A DNA stretch of 64,000 nucleotides, from the NCBI GenBank assembly GCA_023525975.1, contig CM042042.1, positions 5,525,501 through 5,589,500 of the forward strand. Reading direction: 5' to 3'. A program made the translations under genes and the position numbers. Positions 10,906 to 21,381 of this stretch are shown here, one piece after another; positions within the stretch are counted from its first letter, which is position 1, and every line of letters starts with the position of its first letter. The notes below the pieces were generated by a model. The model saw nothing but the letters and a program-made list of their open reading frames with translations, did not search any database and was not told the DNA's origin. The DNA comes from Smallanthus sonchifolius. Its lineage: Eukaryota; Streptophyta; Magnoliopsida; Asterales; Asteraceae.

Positions 10906-11240
10906 TTTTTGCAACAACTTGCATGAAAGATTCACCAAGATGGCTCTCAATTATAGTCCCATCTTCAGCCTGTGGCTTGGAAGTAAGCTTCACGTGGGGT
11001 GAACTATGGACCTAGTAAAGGTTGTGGCTCGTGACCAAGACCATACCTTTGCTAGTCGCTGCCTTCCGCTCGCAGTCTTAACTATCTCTTATGGTGGGTC
11101 TGATATCGCATGGACCACCGACAATACACACTGGTGTAACATGTGTAAGATTTTAGTCAGCCAAGTGCTCAGCAACGCCAATCTCAAAGCTACTAAGACG
11201 TTTCGAACACAGTGAGAAAGACGGTTAACAAAGATCTTTA
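10906..11240 (+). pseudogene. Second cytochrome P450 fragment (CYP76-like), 5' part, disrupted
   Basis: The frame begins LHERFTKMALNYSPIFSLW, hits a TGA at about 11001 where a small deletion removes part of a Val-rich strand, then resumes as DLVKVVARDQDHTFASRCL. It ends LSNANLKATKTFRT with a second premature stop at 11213. This corresponds to about residues 50-160 of a P450. The last 60 bp (11172-11234) overlap the first 60 bp of the upstream remnant (9021-9085) at about 90 percent identity, so this is a separate gene copy and not the missing half of that one. It ends abruptly near 11240 in an LTR-like sequence. Confidence 0.8.
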
Positions 11241-11762
11241 TCAAACATGCCCGATTAAGATCTTTATCTAAATGCCCGTTTTCAACCCAAGTTTCCAACT
11301 TTTTATGCCCAAATCGTTTATTTAACTTACATGAAGCTAGCTCTGGGCTTTATACCTCATATTACACATAAAAATCTATGCTTTGATTTCTAAGCCTTAG
11401 CTTTACTTCAAAACTCATTTAAACTGAAAATCAGATGTTTTAGGTTTGATTCTTACCTCTATGTAATTTTTCATGGATTCTTGCTCTAGAATAATGGAGA
11501 AACAAGTTTAAAGCAATTTTGAAGCAAAACCTCTTGAATATTGACTCTCCCTTCTAGAATTCCCCTGTCTCTCTCTAGCCGAATTTTGGTGTTTGTGTTA
11601 TGAATGAAAGCTCGTCTAAGGTTCTATAGGGTTTATCCCCACCCCTTAACATGCATCTTGGGCCAAGGCCATCCTAGCTAGCCCATTCCCCTTTTCTTTT
11701 CTTTCTTTTGACCCATTATTTGGCTCAAGTACGTCGGGATTTCTGGATGTTAAATTTTTAAA
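11241..11762 (-). mobile_element. Probable LTR fragment, minus strand
   Basis: The layout resembles the LTR at 7530-9020: a CT-rich leader (ctctctctag near 11570), a TATA-like 'ctatag' region near 11620 and, at 11750, 'ggatgtta', close to the reverse of a TGTAACATCC LTR start. There are no clean termini. It truncates the second P450 fragment. Confidence 0.35.
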
Positions 11763-12123
11763 AAATATTGAATACGCCGTTGTGACGTGGCTTATTTTTA
11801 TATGCGCTTATTTTCTTTTTAAAACTAACCCTGGTCAAATATAATGTATTTTAGATTTTTTCCCACAAGAACGTAGTGTTTTTTTTTTAATTCTGAAAAT
11901 AAAGTTACGTCGTGCTTGTTTTACGTACGTTTCGATAACGTATTTATTTATATCAATGTTCCGACGTAAAGTTTTTTCAAGGTTTTGTTTTTTTAATATA
12001 AATTGTCATATTATCAACTGCTCTAATTGCAAGACACATGTTTACGTGACTGTTTCGTTTTTAATATGAAGTTTTGAATATTATGAACGCCCGTGCCGTA
12101 AATTGCGGGTTTGTGCCTACTAG
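11763..12123 (+). mobile_element. Helitron-like 3' end
   Basis: GC-containing stem sequence (cgcccgtgccgtaaattgcgggt, about 12088-12110) is followed by CTAG at 12120-12123 and then T. A short hairpin shortly before CTRR is the diagnostic Helitron 3' terminus. The 5' TC end was not found, so the left border is a guess. Confidence 0.45.
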
Positions 12124-12830
12124 TTAATATTATTTATCTAAGAATTACATTGCGTAAAAAAAACACACTTTTCATATTTTTTATAATGACATGTTTTTGC
12201 TAAGAAAGAAAAACATTAAACAAATATGAAACCGTGTAAAGAAGTTTTCCAAACATTATCATAAAGCTATAAACTAAACTTATCTATAGAGCTAAAGCCA
12301 TGAAACTAATGGTTAGGATCTTGAATTTGAAGAAAACAAATTGTTTGACCCGAAGCGAAAAATATATAATCAAGTCAGATAGATATTTTAACACCCATTT
12401 TTAGTCATAACACCTAAAAAATTTGGGTTCACCAATCTTTATATATTACAAATTCAAAAACAATTTATTTAATCTCTCTACACATATATATAGTCACCAT
12501 CGATGGCCCATGTTTCATAAAGATTATTAATTAAAAATGACAAAGGGGTGTGTTTGGAATATGTTTAAAATATTGACACAAATTTAAAAATCCCTGATTT
12601 ACTAGATTTCTTTTCTTATAGAACGTGTAACGCCAAAACGCCAACTCATTCACTCTCTAAAACTACTTTTAAATCAACATCAATAATTCGATAAAACAAC
12701 TATTATTAAAGAACCCAATTTGAATATATTTGAATATATATGTTCAACTTAAATGAATCTCATCTTATCCCTTCTTTCTCGTTTTTATATCTCACGTTCA
12801 CCCAAAAAATACTTGTACAATTGAATCCTA
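12124..12830. other. Intergenic DNA upstream of CuAO-1, nothing recognised
   Basis: AT-rich sequence without open frames or repeats I can place. It may contain distal promoter elements of CuAO-1. Confidence 0.5.
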
Positions 12831-13141
12831 GTGTTGTGTTTATGAGAAAACTTCTTTTTGTGAGAAAAATTATGAAAACCGACCCAAACGAACTCCAGTT
12901 GAACTCATTCCAGCGGCGTTAGAACCGGCTCGTCAAACTTGATCTAAAACTTAAAGCTAAACCCTAAAATATAAACCCTAAAAGCTAAACCCCGCCCCCA
13001 AAAGCCTAAACGCCAAGCCAGTTTCAACGCCGCAAAAATGAGTTTATTCGGAGTTCGTTTTGGGTCGGTTCACGAACAAAGAGTTTTCTCACGAACAAAG
13101 AGTTTTCTCATGAATAAAGAGTTTTCTCATAATACTTCCGG
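12831..13141. mobile_element. Foldback (MITE-like) element just upstream of CuAO-1
   Basis: The left half (12840-12925) and right half (13026-13132) are inverted copies: TATGAGAAAACT, ACCGACCCAAA.CGAACTCC and the GCGGCGTT segment reappear as reverse complements. TTGAATCCTA occurs on both sides (12821-12830 and 13142-13151), fitting a 9-10 bp target duplication. The central loop contains AAACCCTAAA-type telobox motifs near 12955-12995. It ends 186 bp before the CuAO-1 ATG. Confidence 0.65.
13072..13131 (+). repeat. Three tandem 20-bp units
   Basis: ACGAACAAAGAGTTTTCTCA occurs three times in a row, the last with two changes. It is within the right arm of the foldback element; the left arm has only one diverged copy. 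Confidence 0.85.
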
Positions 13142-13327
13142 TTGAATCCTAATCCTCTTTTTTTCACCTCACAAAACTTGCAACTTTGCCGTGATTCAAG
13201 GTTAAGTTAAAGCCTAATATTTTTGTCGAAATATGGAACTTATTCATATCGAACACCTTTCCTTAAAGTATCTTATCTAACACTCTAGAGAGAGTGTGTG
13301 TGTGTGAGAGAGAGGGAGAGAGACAGG

Positions 13328-16300
13328 ATGGAGAAACCAATCCAATTATTCATCATCATCTCCATAGCAATTTTCATATTTGAATTTTCAAGAAACCCAA
13401 ATGAAAACATCGGCTGCTCCACTTCTACACCTCCATGGCCCCCCACCAACACTCACCGGAAAACCAACCTCCGATCAAACTCAATCTTCGACACCGGTGT
13501 CCACAATTCCAACCACCACTTCACTGACACCCCACTTCACCCACTCGACCCGTTAACCGTACCCGAAATCAACAAGATCCGATCCATTCTCTCAGAATAT
13601 GAACCCTTTTCATCCTCTTTTCCATCCATCAACACTCTCTCTTTAGATGAACCCGACAAAAGTCAAGTAGTTAGTTGGAAAACTGGAGACCCGCTTCCGG
13701 CCCGAAGAGCGTCGGTCGTATCCTTTTTAGACGGGCAAACCCATCTTCTGGCCGTTGATTTGAACCTCGGCGTTGTCACAGCCGATGTTGTTAACATCGG
13801 GTCTGGTTACCCGATGTTAACGACTAATGACATGACAACCGCTTTACAAGTCATTTATTCAAACACGGAGTTTAATAACTCCATCCTGGCTAGAGGGGTG
13901 GACTTTAACGATCTGACATGTGCCCCCCCGTCGCCGGGCTGGTTTGGCCCGGACGAGGAGGGTAAAAGGATCATTAAAGTCCAGTGTTTTTCTAGTGAAA
14001 ACACTCCTAATTTTTACATGAGGCCCATAGAAGGGCTAACAGTGACCGTTGATGTAGATAGAAGAGAAATCGTCAAATTAACAGACACTGGTCGAGACAT
14101 TCCTATCCCGAAAGAAACTAATACTGATTACCGATACATGGCTCGAAACCCGTTTTCGGATATGAACATGGAAACAAACCCTATGTCTATGGAACAACCC
14201 AAAGGGCCCAGTTTCACCGTAGAAAATGGGCATGTGGTGAAATGGGCCAATTGGGTTTTCCACATAAAGCCTGACATACGGGCTGGGTTGATAATATCCC
14301 AGGTCATGGTTCGGGCTGAGAACGGGGAATATAGGAGTGTGATGTACAAAGGGTTTGCATCGGAACTATTTGTGCCATATATGGACCCAGATCAATCATG
14401 GTACTTCAAGACTTATATGGATGCAGGTGAATTCGGGCTCGGTGCTACCGCAATGGCCCTTTTGGAATTGAATGATTGCCCGAGATACTCGTATTATATG
14501 GACGGGGTGTTTGCAACTGCCGACGGTCGACCGTTCATTCAGCCCAATATGATTTGCATATTTGAACGCTACGCTGGAGATATCGGTTGGAGGCATTCCG
14601 AAATTCCAACCATGGGTTTTGATGTAAGTAACATTGATGCTTATATCTGCTTCCATTTTAACGGTTTTTAGTTATTTAAACCTACAAACAACTAACAATA
14701 TTTGAAGAAAAACATATAAATTGTGGATGATGTTTTCGAAAGTCATTTGTTTATTTAGTTTACTTTATTAATGTCACTGCCCGATTCGGTTATTTGGCCA
14801 TAGTCAAACAAAACTATTTCAAATTATTATTAGATTACATATAAATTGTGACCGACTTCTTTTTAAATCCTTACCCATCAATGGGTTCCCTATATAATTT
14901 GAAAAATAAATCTTACCATTTGTTGGTAATACCCGTTGAAGGCGATCATTTTTTTATTAAGATCCTTCCACTTCCAAGACACTTGGTCAACGGTTCGATC
15001 GTTTTCACCAAATAAAGCGTTAAATGCGCTAGAACTTTCTTCCAAAACGAATCACCTTTTTGTTGATTTCATTTTCTTTTATTTTGAGTCTTATGAATAT
15101 AAGCTTTGACCACGGCAAGTTCCAAGTTCTTCTTCCGTCCATTTCATTGGTGGTAACCGGTTTTTGTGTTGTCTTTTCGGCTTGACGCCAACATCTTCAA
15201 CTTCAACTTTGACTTCAACTTCTTCGACTTCTTGCTCATCAACATCTTCCTCTTCCGTTTCTTCATCAACATTCTCATCTTCTCCTTCGTCTTCGGATTC
15301 CGAACGGATGATGTCGTTTGGATCACAATACGGTTGGTTTTGGTATTGGAAGGAAAATTGAGATAAAAACTTTGAATCCATATCAAGCGAAAACTGATAT
15401 AGATAATTTGGATCCATATCTTGAGATAGTATATTTGGATCGGTTGAACTTTGGGGGTAGTAGTTTGAATATTAAGGTTGCGGGAAATAGCTTGGAATTG
15501 GTTGAGGAGTTGGTTGTGGTCGTTGAGGAGGTGGTTGGGTTCGTCAAAGAGCGGCTTGGGTTCGTTCGGATTGCGGTTAAGACTGAACTTTCGGCCTAAA
15601 TTTTCTAGGCTTTGTTGAATTTTTTTTATGACCCTTCCATTTTTTATTTTTTTTTGTAAAGTGTAAAATTATATAGATGAGATGAAAGATATATAAATGA
15701 TAGGTAAAAATATATGTGTGAAATATGGGTATTTATAGGTAAAAAATTAGTATTTTTTTAAGCACCCAACCCAACCACTTCCCCCCCCCCCCACCAATGG
15801 CATTAATTACAACGGATACCCGAGTAAATTTACTCGTTCCAAGTACTCAGCCCCTCCTACTCGGATATACCCGATCTATTGGGGGCGGTGTACCTCATTT
15901 AACCCGGTACTCTCTTTCATACTCGGTTACATCCGAGTATCACGCCCCCATCACCCTTAATAAGAATAAGAAGTGTCGGTGGCTACTTCTTACCCTTCAC
16001 TTTTATCAATTGGCAAAATTTATCCCTCCCCTCATTTTTATTAAACGGCAAAACTCACCCTTAACTTTGTAAAATATTACTTTGACCTTCTCGGGTTTTT
16101 AAAATCTCATGTTTACCCCCGTTAGTATATATAATCTAATTTTTCATTAATAACTTCCGTTCGTTAATTATTTTTTTCTTAACGTCATGGTATAAATTTG
16201 TTAAAAATGTAGTCATATTCAATGTAAGGTATTTTTTACGTGTCCTGGATTATATCAAATGATGGTAACATGCTAGTACCATGAAGAATGAGACCGACAC

Positions 16301-18307
16301 CGGCTGAAAAATATTATTTATGTTATATAGCTGTCTTTTATCTATGATTCGATCTCCACAACCGAGTCGTTATAACTTCATATGTTTCTGCAATGTACTT
16401 AACCACGTTCTTTTTTTGTCTTTAACCACGCTAATGTCACTTGCTCAACAGTTTAAAGTGTGCCTCCCACTGTAGAACGTGGGGCAAGTTTTCTAGTTGT
16501 ACTCATGTGGTATTTGTATTAGAAAAGGACAAACAGTTTATAATCAAATTGTAAAAGTTACTGACTAATTTAGTACTTCTATAGATTATGATTCAAGACG
16601 TGCATTTGTTATTGATTAATATTTTATTAACGTTATTATCATTATTGTTAATTATTTTATAAATATACTTATTCAATTAAAAAAACAGATAAGAGAGTCA
16701 AGGCCAAAGGTGACACTAGTAGCTCGAATGGCAGCATCCGTTGGAAATTATGATTATATTTTTGATTGGGAATTTCAAACCGATGGTTTAATCCGTATTA
16801 AGGTATTTAATTGTAGTTTTATTCTTTTTTTTTATAATTAACTTATGTTTTTAACCAATTTTTAAGTAGAGAAAAATAGATTATACTTGACGGACTCTTG
16901 ATTATAATGACAGGTGGGACTGTCGGGAATGCTAATGGTGAAAGCAACTCCATACGAAAACATATACAATACCTCCAACACTGACGACATGACCGGGCCA
17001 CTAGTATCAGAAAACGTGATCGGTGTAGTTCATGACCACTACATCTCGTTTCACCTTGATATGGACATTGATGGCCTGAACAATTCATTTGCCGAGGTCA
17101 ATTTGGTCAAAGAAGAAATGTTACTGGGCCAATCTCCTAGAAAGAGTTACTTAAAAGCGAAAAGAAAAGTGGCAAAGACGGAAGACGATGCAAAGATCAA
17201 GCTTAAATTGTATGACCCGTCTGAATTTCATGTCTTTAATCCGGCCCGGAGGTCAAGATTGGGTAATCCAACGGGTTACAAGATCGTGCCTGGTGGGAAT
17301 GCTGCTAGCTTGCTTGATCTCGATGATCCACCGCAAATTCGGGCCGCTTTTACAAATAATCAGGTATTACATAATAGTTTTATGAATATAACATAGTCTA
17401 GATTTAGTAAAATTGTCTTTGTTAATGTGACAGATTTGGGTGACTCCACATAACAAAAGTGAAGAATGGGCCGGTGGGCTTTTGGTATATCAAAGCAAAG
17501 GGGAAGATACACTTGCTGTATGGTCTGCTAGGTAATTTGAATTGGTAATTTGGGTTGGGCTGGGCCTTTAATGACGGGCCAAAATTTCTCAAGATCATAA
17601 CAAATAAATCTTAAGACGGATCAAAACCGGTAATATTGAGTTGAAACCACTCAATGATAAATAATAATTATAGATAATATTCAAAGTTTTTTTCTAAAGT
17701 AATTTTGCAAGTGGAAAAACTAGAATACATTTCGGGCCTCATTTAAACCATTTGATCCAAAAAAAATTGTATGTACTCTTTATAAATAAAATATAACCAT
17801 AACTAAGAGCTTTTACAAACACATAATATTTCGAAAACTGGACCGGTATTTGAAGATGTAGATCAAAAACTGGCCGGCCATCATGTTATGTAACCCGGCA
17901 GTTCATATGTGTTGACCATTAGCTCATAACTGAATCAGTAGCATAACAGTTATCGGTTTAACATGTTTGACTGTTTGTTCCCGTTTTTAAAACATTGTTT
18001 ATACCAATTTCAAATTATTCCTTTAATCCCTTTTACGTTTTCCCTCTGAGATTCTTAATTAAGTCGGTCTAGTAAACTCGATAGCTTTTTTTACAGGAAT
18101 CGCGAAATTGAGAACAAGGACATAGTGTTGTGGTACACATTGGGTTTTCATCATATACCATGCCAAGAGGATTTCCCAGTAATGCCAACGGTTTCATCGA
18201 GTTTTGAACTGAAACCTGTAAATTTCTTCGAGCGGAATCCCATTCTTAATGCAAAACCGACCTTTCAAAAGGATCTACCCGTGTGTTTTTCTGCTAGCTC
18301 TTATTGA
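13328..18307 (+). CDS. Copper amine oxidase 1 (primary-amine oxidase), 5 exons, 722 aa
   Basis: Exons 13328-14623, 16689-16802, 16914-17363, 17434-17531 and 18097-18307; all borders are GT/AG. CuAOs oxidise primary amines such as putrescine to the aldehyde, releasing NH3 and H2O2. The N-terminus is a hydrophobic segment (IIISIAIFIFEF) usable as a signal peptide or anchor. The N2/N3 domains follow (HPLDPLTVPEI; DLTCAPPSPGWFG). Key residues: catalytic base D365 in YMDAGEFG, topaquinone precursor Y453 in NYDY, copper ligands H510 and H512 (HDH) and the His of GFHHIPCQEDFP. It ends ASSY, with no peroxisomal tripeptide, so apoplastic targeting is likely. Start: the ATG at 13328; the in-frame codons before it are a GA/GT repeat leader. 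Intron 1 is 2065 bp because of inserted Harbinger-derived DNA, against 83 bp in CuAO-2. Length and motifs are normal for the family; the substrate cannot be read from sequence. Confidence 0.95.
14880..15600 (-). pseudogene. PIF/Harbinger ORF1 (Myb/SANT-like DNA-binding protein) remnant inside CuAO-1 intron 1
   Basis: Minus strand: an N-terminal part begins MDPNYLYQFSLDMDSKF, passes a long acidic Glu/Asp/Val stretch and reaches PPMKWTEEEL, the start of a SANT-like domain (15144-15417). After a frameshift the matching downstream part (FWKKVL ... DRTVDQVSWKWKDLNKK, 14940-15050) follows. This is the layout of the DNA-binding ORF1 of plant PIF/Harbinger elements, often mis-annotated as glutathione S-transferase T3-like. 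It is broken and antisense to its host gene. Intron sequence shared with CuAO-2 resumes near 16598, so the insertion is about 1.95 kb. Confidence 0.7.
15601..16597. other. Rest of the insertion in CuAO-1 intron 1
   Basis: It contains a poly-C run at 15781-15792 and a short inverted repeat (gggggcggtg near 15890 versus its complement near 15946) in a segment rich in 'actcgg' motifs. The last part, 15960-16597, is unassigned. Termini of the inserted element were not resolved. Confidence 0.45.
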
Positions 18308-18698
18308 TCCGCTTCTATATTTCAAAATATGACCATATTTACCTAGTTAGATGTGTCTTACTTAAGAATATTGGATTAATAAATTTTTATAGTTCTTCAA
18401 ATATCATATTAAATATCGTTTATACTCGGCAATGGCCTCTTCGACCAATGACGCTTGGTGTTTATTCTTACCAAAGAGATAAATTCTTGGTTAATAGGTG
18501 GATTTTAAAAGTAGATTTTAGAGAGTATGTATTCGTGATTAAAAAAAATATCTTTTATGTTCACGAATCATTTAAATCGACACCATCACTAGTACCTATA
18601 AAACTAGACTGGAAATTCATTACTCAACATGAATTGAATTTATGATCAGAAGGTAAATGAATTTTGGGTAAATGGATCTTTTGTTCAAACGGGTTGAA
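18308..18698. other. 3' flank of CuAO-1, nothing recognised
   Basis: AT-rich sequence. An open frame at 18304-18645 has no recognisable protein features and overlaps the CuAO-1 stop region, so I treat it as chance. Confidence 0.5.
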
Positions 18699-18706
18699 CC
18701 TATATA

Positions 18707-19639
18707 CGGGGCGGATCTACTTGTTCTTCAGCGGGGGGCAAGGCACTCACTGAGATTCATCCGAGTAGTAGAAAATTTTTATTTTCTTTAAGTAGGCACT
18801 ACTTGATAGGCCCCTGTATCATCAACAAATAGTGAGAAAAACTGAAAAGAATGTTCACCGGAATTATTTTCCGACTGGTGTAGTGGTTGCAGAAGCGAGC
18901 AAGAGATTGGGGACGAAGGGCTATTTTTGATTTAGGGTCTTTGTTTTTACTGTGTATGTGATTGAGGGTATTTTAATACTTTTATTATTTATCAGTTTAT
19001 TTTTCTTGTCATTCACCTGCACACTTTGACATTTCCTTTCTTGTCATTTCATACTTTTATTTTCTTTTTAAATTAGGAGTATAAAATATTTGTCATTAAA
19101 AAAAAGAGTATAGAATATTTACTAATGATAAGATTACGTAAAATTGGTTTTTACATATTATTTATTTGTAATTTTGTTAGTTTATTTAGTATAGCTTATT
19201 TTTATTTCATTTATTTTTAACTCAGTAAAAAACTGTTATTCAGTAACAAATATAAAAAAAAATTGTGACACTGATCAAAAGTTTCTGGTTCTGATACTAG
19301 AAAAGAGTGGTTTTGATGGAGAATGTGAACAGTGAAAAGATAAATTAGAGATTAGATGAAGCTAATAATAGTTTGGGAACCAAGAATAAAGGAAGGGAAA
19401 TTTGTCAGCTAGAATACTTAATTAAAAAGTATTAGGTATTAATCATAATAAACTAAATTGGTTTAGGTTGTGATTAATTTTATCATTTTATTCTAATAAA
19501 CTATCATCATTTTACATGTTTTCACCAAGCCATTTTTATGATATTTGATATGTTTTTATCGGTCCATTTTTCCCATATTTGACCCATTTTGATTGTCAAC
19601 TTTTGTCCCCGCTAACCAAAAATCCTGGATCCGTCACTG
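18707..19639. mobile_element. Non-autonomous hAT-type element with 8-bp TSD
   Basis: CCTATATA flanks it exactly on both sides (18699-18706 and 19640-19647), the 8-bp duplication typical of hAT elements. Ends are CGGGGCGGATCTA and, as reverse complement, CAGTGACGGATCCA, imperfect terminal inverted repeats. The interior (933 bp in all) has no transposase frame. Confidence 0.8.
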
Positions 19640-19647
19640 CCTATATA

Positions 19648-20420
19648 AGTAGTTTATTTCACTCTTAACTGGTTTAAATAATTGTGTTAAACACAATCCG
19701 TTAAAATCTTCTTATTGAACTTGCATAGTTTTAGATATATGTAAATACAGCATATTCTTTCCAAACCCTTCAGTTTTAAGAACATTTTCTTAGCTTTCTT
19801 TTCTCCTTTTCTAAGGCAATAATACTCTTATTTGTTTATTGAGGTATTATATAAAATACTAGGTTATATACCTATGTATCACATGGGGTTATATAATAGA
19901 AAAATGAAAGTATAATAATGTGTAAAAAAAATAAAATAATTTGTAAAACAAAAAATAAAACTCTTTGTTTCCTTAATTGAATAATAATTCGAATGCAAAT
20001 TTTATATTATTTTTTCTAAAAAACATTAAGATAATTAAATTTTAAAATTCAAACTTACTTAAAATAGTAAAAATTAAAAGATTTTATTGAAAAGAACTAT
20101 TGTGATGACATGTAGCATTTCTTAGAATCATTTATTAGAATAAGGATTTAAATGTGCTAAATTTACAATATTAATTTGTATTATGTGTATATAGAGTGTG
20201 GTTCAAATGATTACCACATTTTATGTATAAACCATGATAATCACATTTCCACCGTTGATCTTATTTGAACAATTGTTTGAATGAATTAATAACACTTATG
20301 TAAATAAATGGTGATCAGTTGACTAATTTAAAGTCTATAAAAGCATTTTGAGGACCTCACATATCTTTAAGTTAGGAAAACTGTAATCCGTATTTATTTC
20401 CAATTCACATATCTTTAAGG
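19648..20420. other. AT-rich intergenic DNA
   Basis: No open frame and no repeat I can place with confidence. Confidence 0.5.
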
Positions 20421-20544
20421 GGGCTTGTTTCGAGTGTGGTTTACGATGTTACGGTGTCGGATAAACCTGCTAGAGTGGTCACCAGAATGGGGTAGGTCAT
20501 TAGAGAAGATAAAGGAAATTTGACTTTTTTTTGTTTAACGATGG

Positions 20545-20755
20545 TCAAATATTTTCTACCATTTGAATCTCTAGGGTGTTTTGGTCATTTCAGAAAAAAG
20601 TTAACAGTTAAATCTAACAATGTTAGCCATCTAGACTCAAATGGAGTCAAAAATGAAAAGTCAGGGTTCAAACCGAGATTTTGAAACATAAGGGACTTAA
20701 CTAGTTAAAATGGACAAACATCAGGGACTCAAATAGTAATTTACTCATACAAATA
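20545..20755 (-). mobile_element. Half of a MULE-like foldback element
   Basis: Read on the minus strand it starts GAGTAAATTACTATTTGAGT and then a 'ccctgatgtttgtcc' type terminus, continuing with features of the GAGTA-family elements found at 33187, 31296 and 52005. The other terminus is not recognisable, so it is truncated. Confidence 0.45.
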
Positions 20756-20879
20756 TCTTCTCCGGCGAGCGCAGACAAGTGAATGATCCAATACTCGGAT
20801 CAAAATTCCCACTAAACGTATAAGTGGATGCTCATGCGTAATACCCTTGGGTTGGAAAAAAAATACTCCTCTTCGAATC

Positions 20880-21381
20880 TTACATATGATCTAATACCTG
20901 GCCTACACATTCCTTAGTCTACCCCTATCTGTTTCAAGCCCAATAGCACTAATTCAATCCAAATCCAATGGCTCGCACCAGACGACCCAAATAACAAGCA
21001 TCAATTTACAATGTAACTCCGACGGTTGTGACGACGAATGCAGACAACCTAAGCTTAGTAATGATCTTAAGAAAAACATTAGTCAAATATTGTTCATTGA
21101 CTCGCATGAGTGCCATGAACTGTGTAACAATCCCTAATTCTACAAGACAATTCGTCTTCCAAAGATGAAAAATACTCATCGGGATTGCATGCGAAGGTAA
21201 TAACCCGATTCCGAAGATATGAACATAAATAGACATTCCCATCCTTCAACTCCACATAAAAAACATTACCCGCATGGTTGGAACCCACGACCCGTAGACC
21301 ACTGGTTCACCCGGGATTGAACAACAATTGTTTGTTGTTGAAATTCCACCGCATGATACAATATTTTCCTTTCTTCCCAAC
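20880..21381 (-). other. Unrecognised coding-like remnant, left flank of a solo LTR
   Basis: On the minus strand a stretch reads GSNHAGNVFYVELKDGNVY, then LCSYLRNRVITF and FSSLEDELSC, with normal-looking composition but stops and no start. I cannot name the family. The sequence resumes on the other side of the LTR at 23230. It may be a piece of an old gene or of a retroelement interior. Confidence 0.3.

Noticed and set aside
13298..13327. Upstream extension of CuAO-1 starting at a GTG
   Set aside because: The extra residues (CVRERERD-like) come from a GT/GA repeat in the leader; the ATG at 13328 precedes a normal hydrophobic N-terminus.
14078..14656. Minus-strand frames opposite CuAO-1 exon 1
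   Set aside because: Antisense shadows of a clearly coding exon; similar shadows occur opposite CuAO-2 and CuAO-3.
15164..15366. Ser/Thr-rich and Phe-rich plus-strand frames in CuAO-1 intron 1
   Set aside because: Reverse of the acidic stretch of the Harbinger ORF1 remnant.
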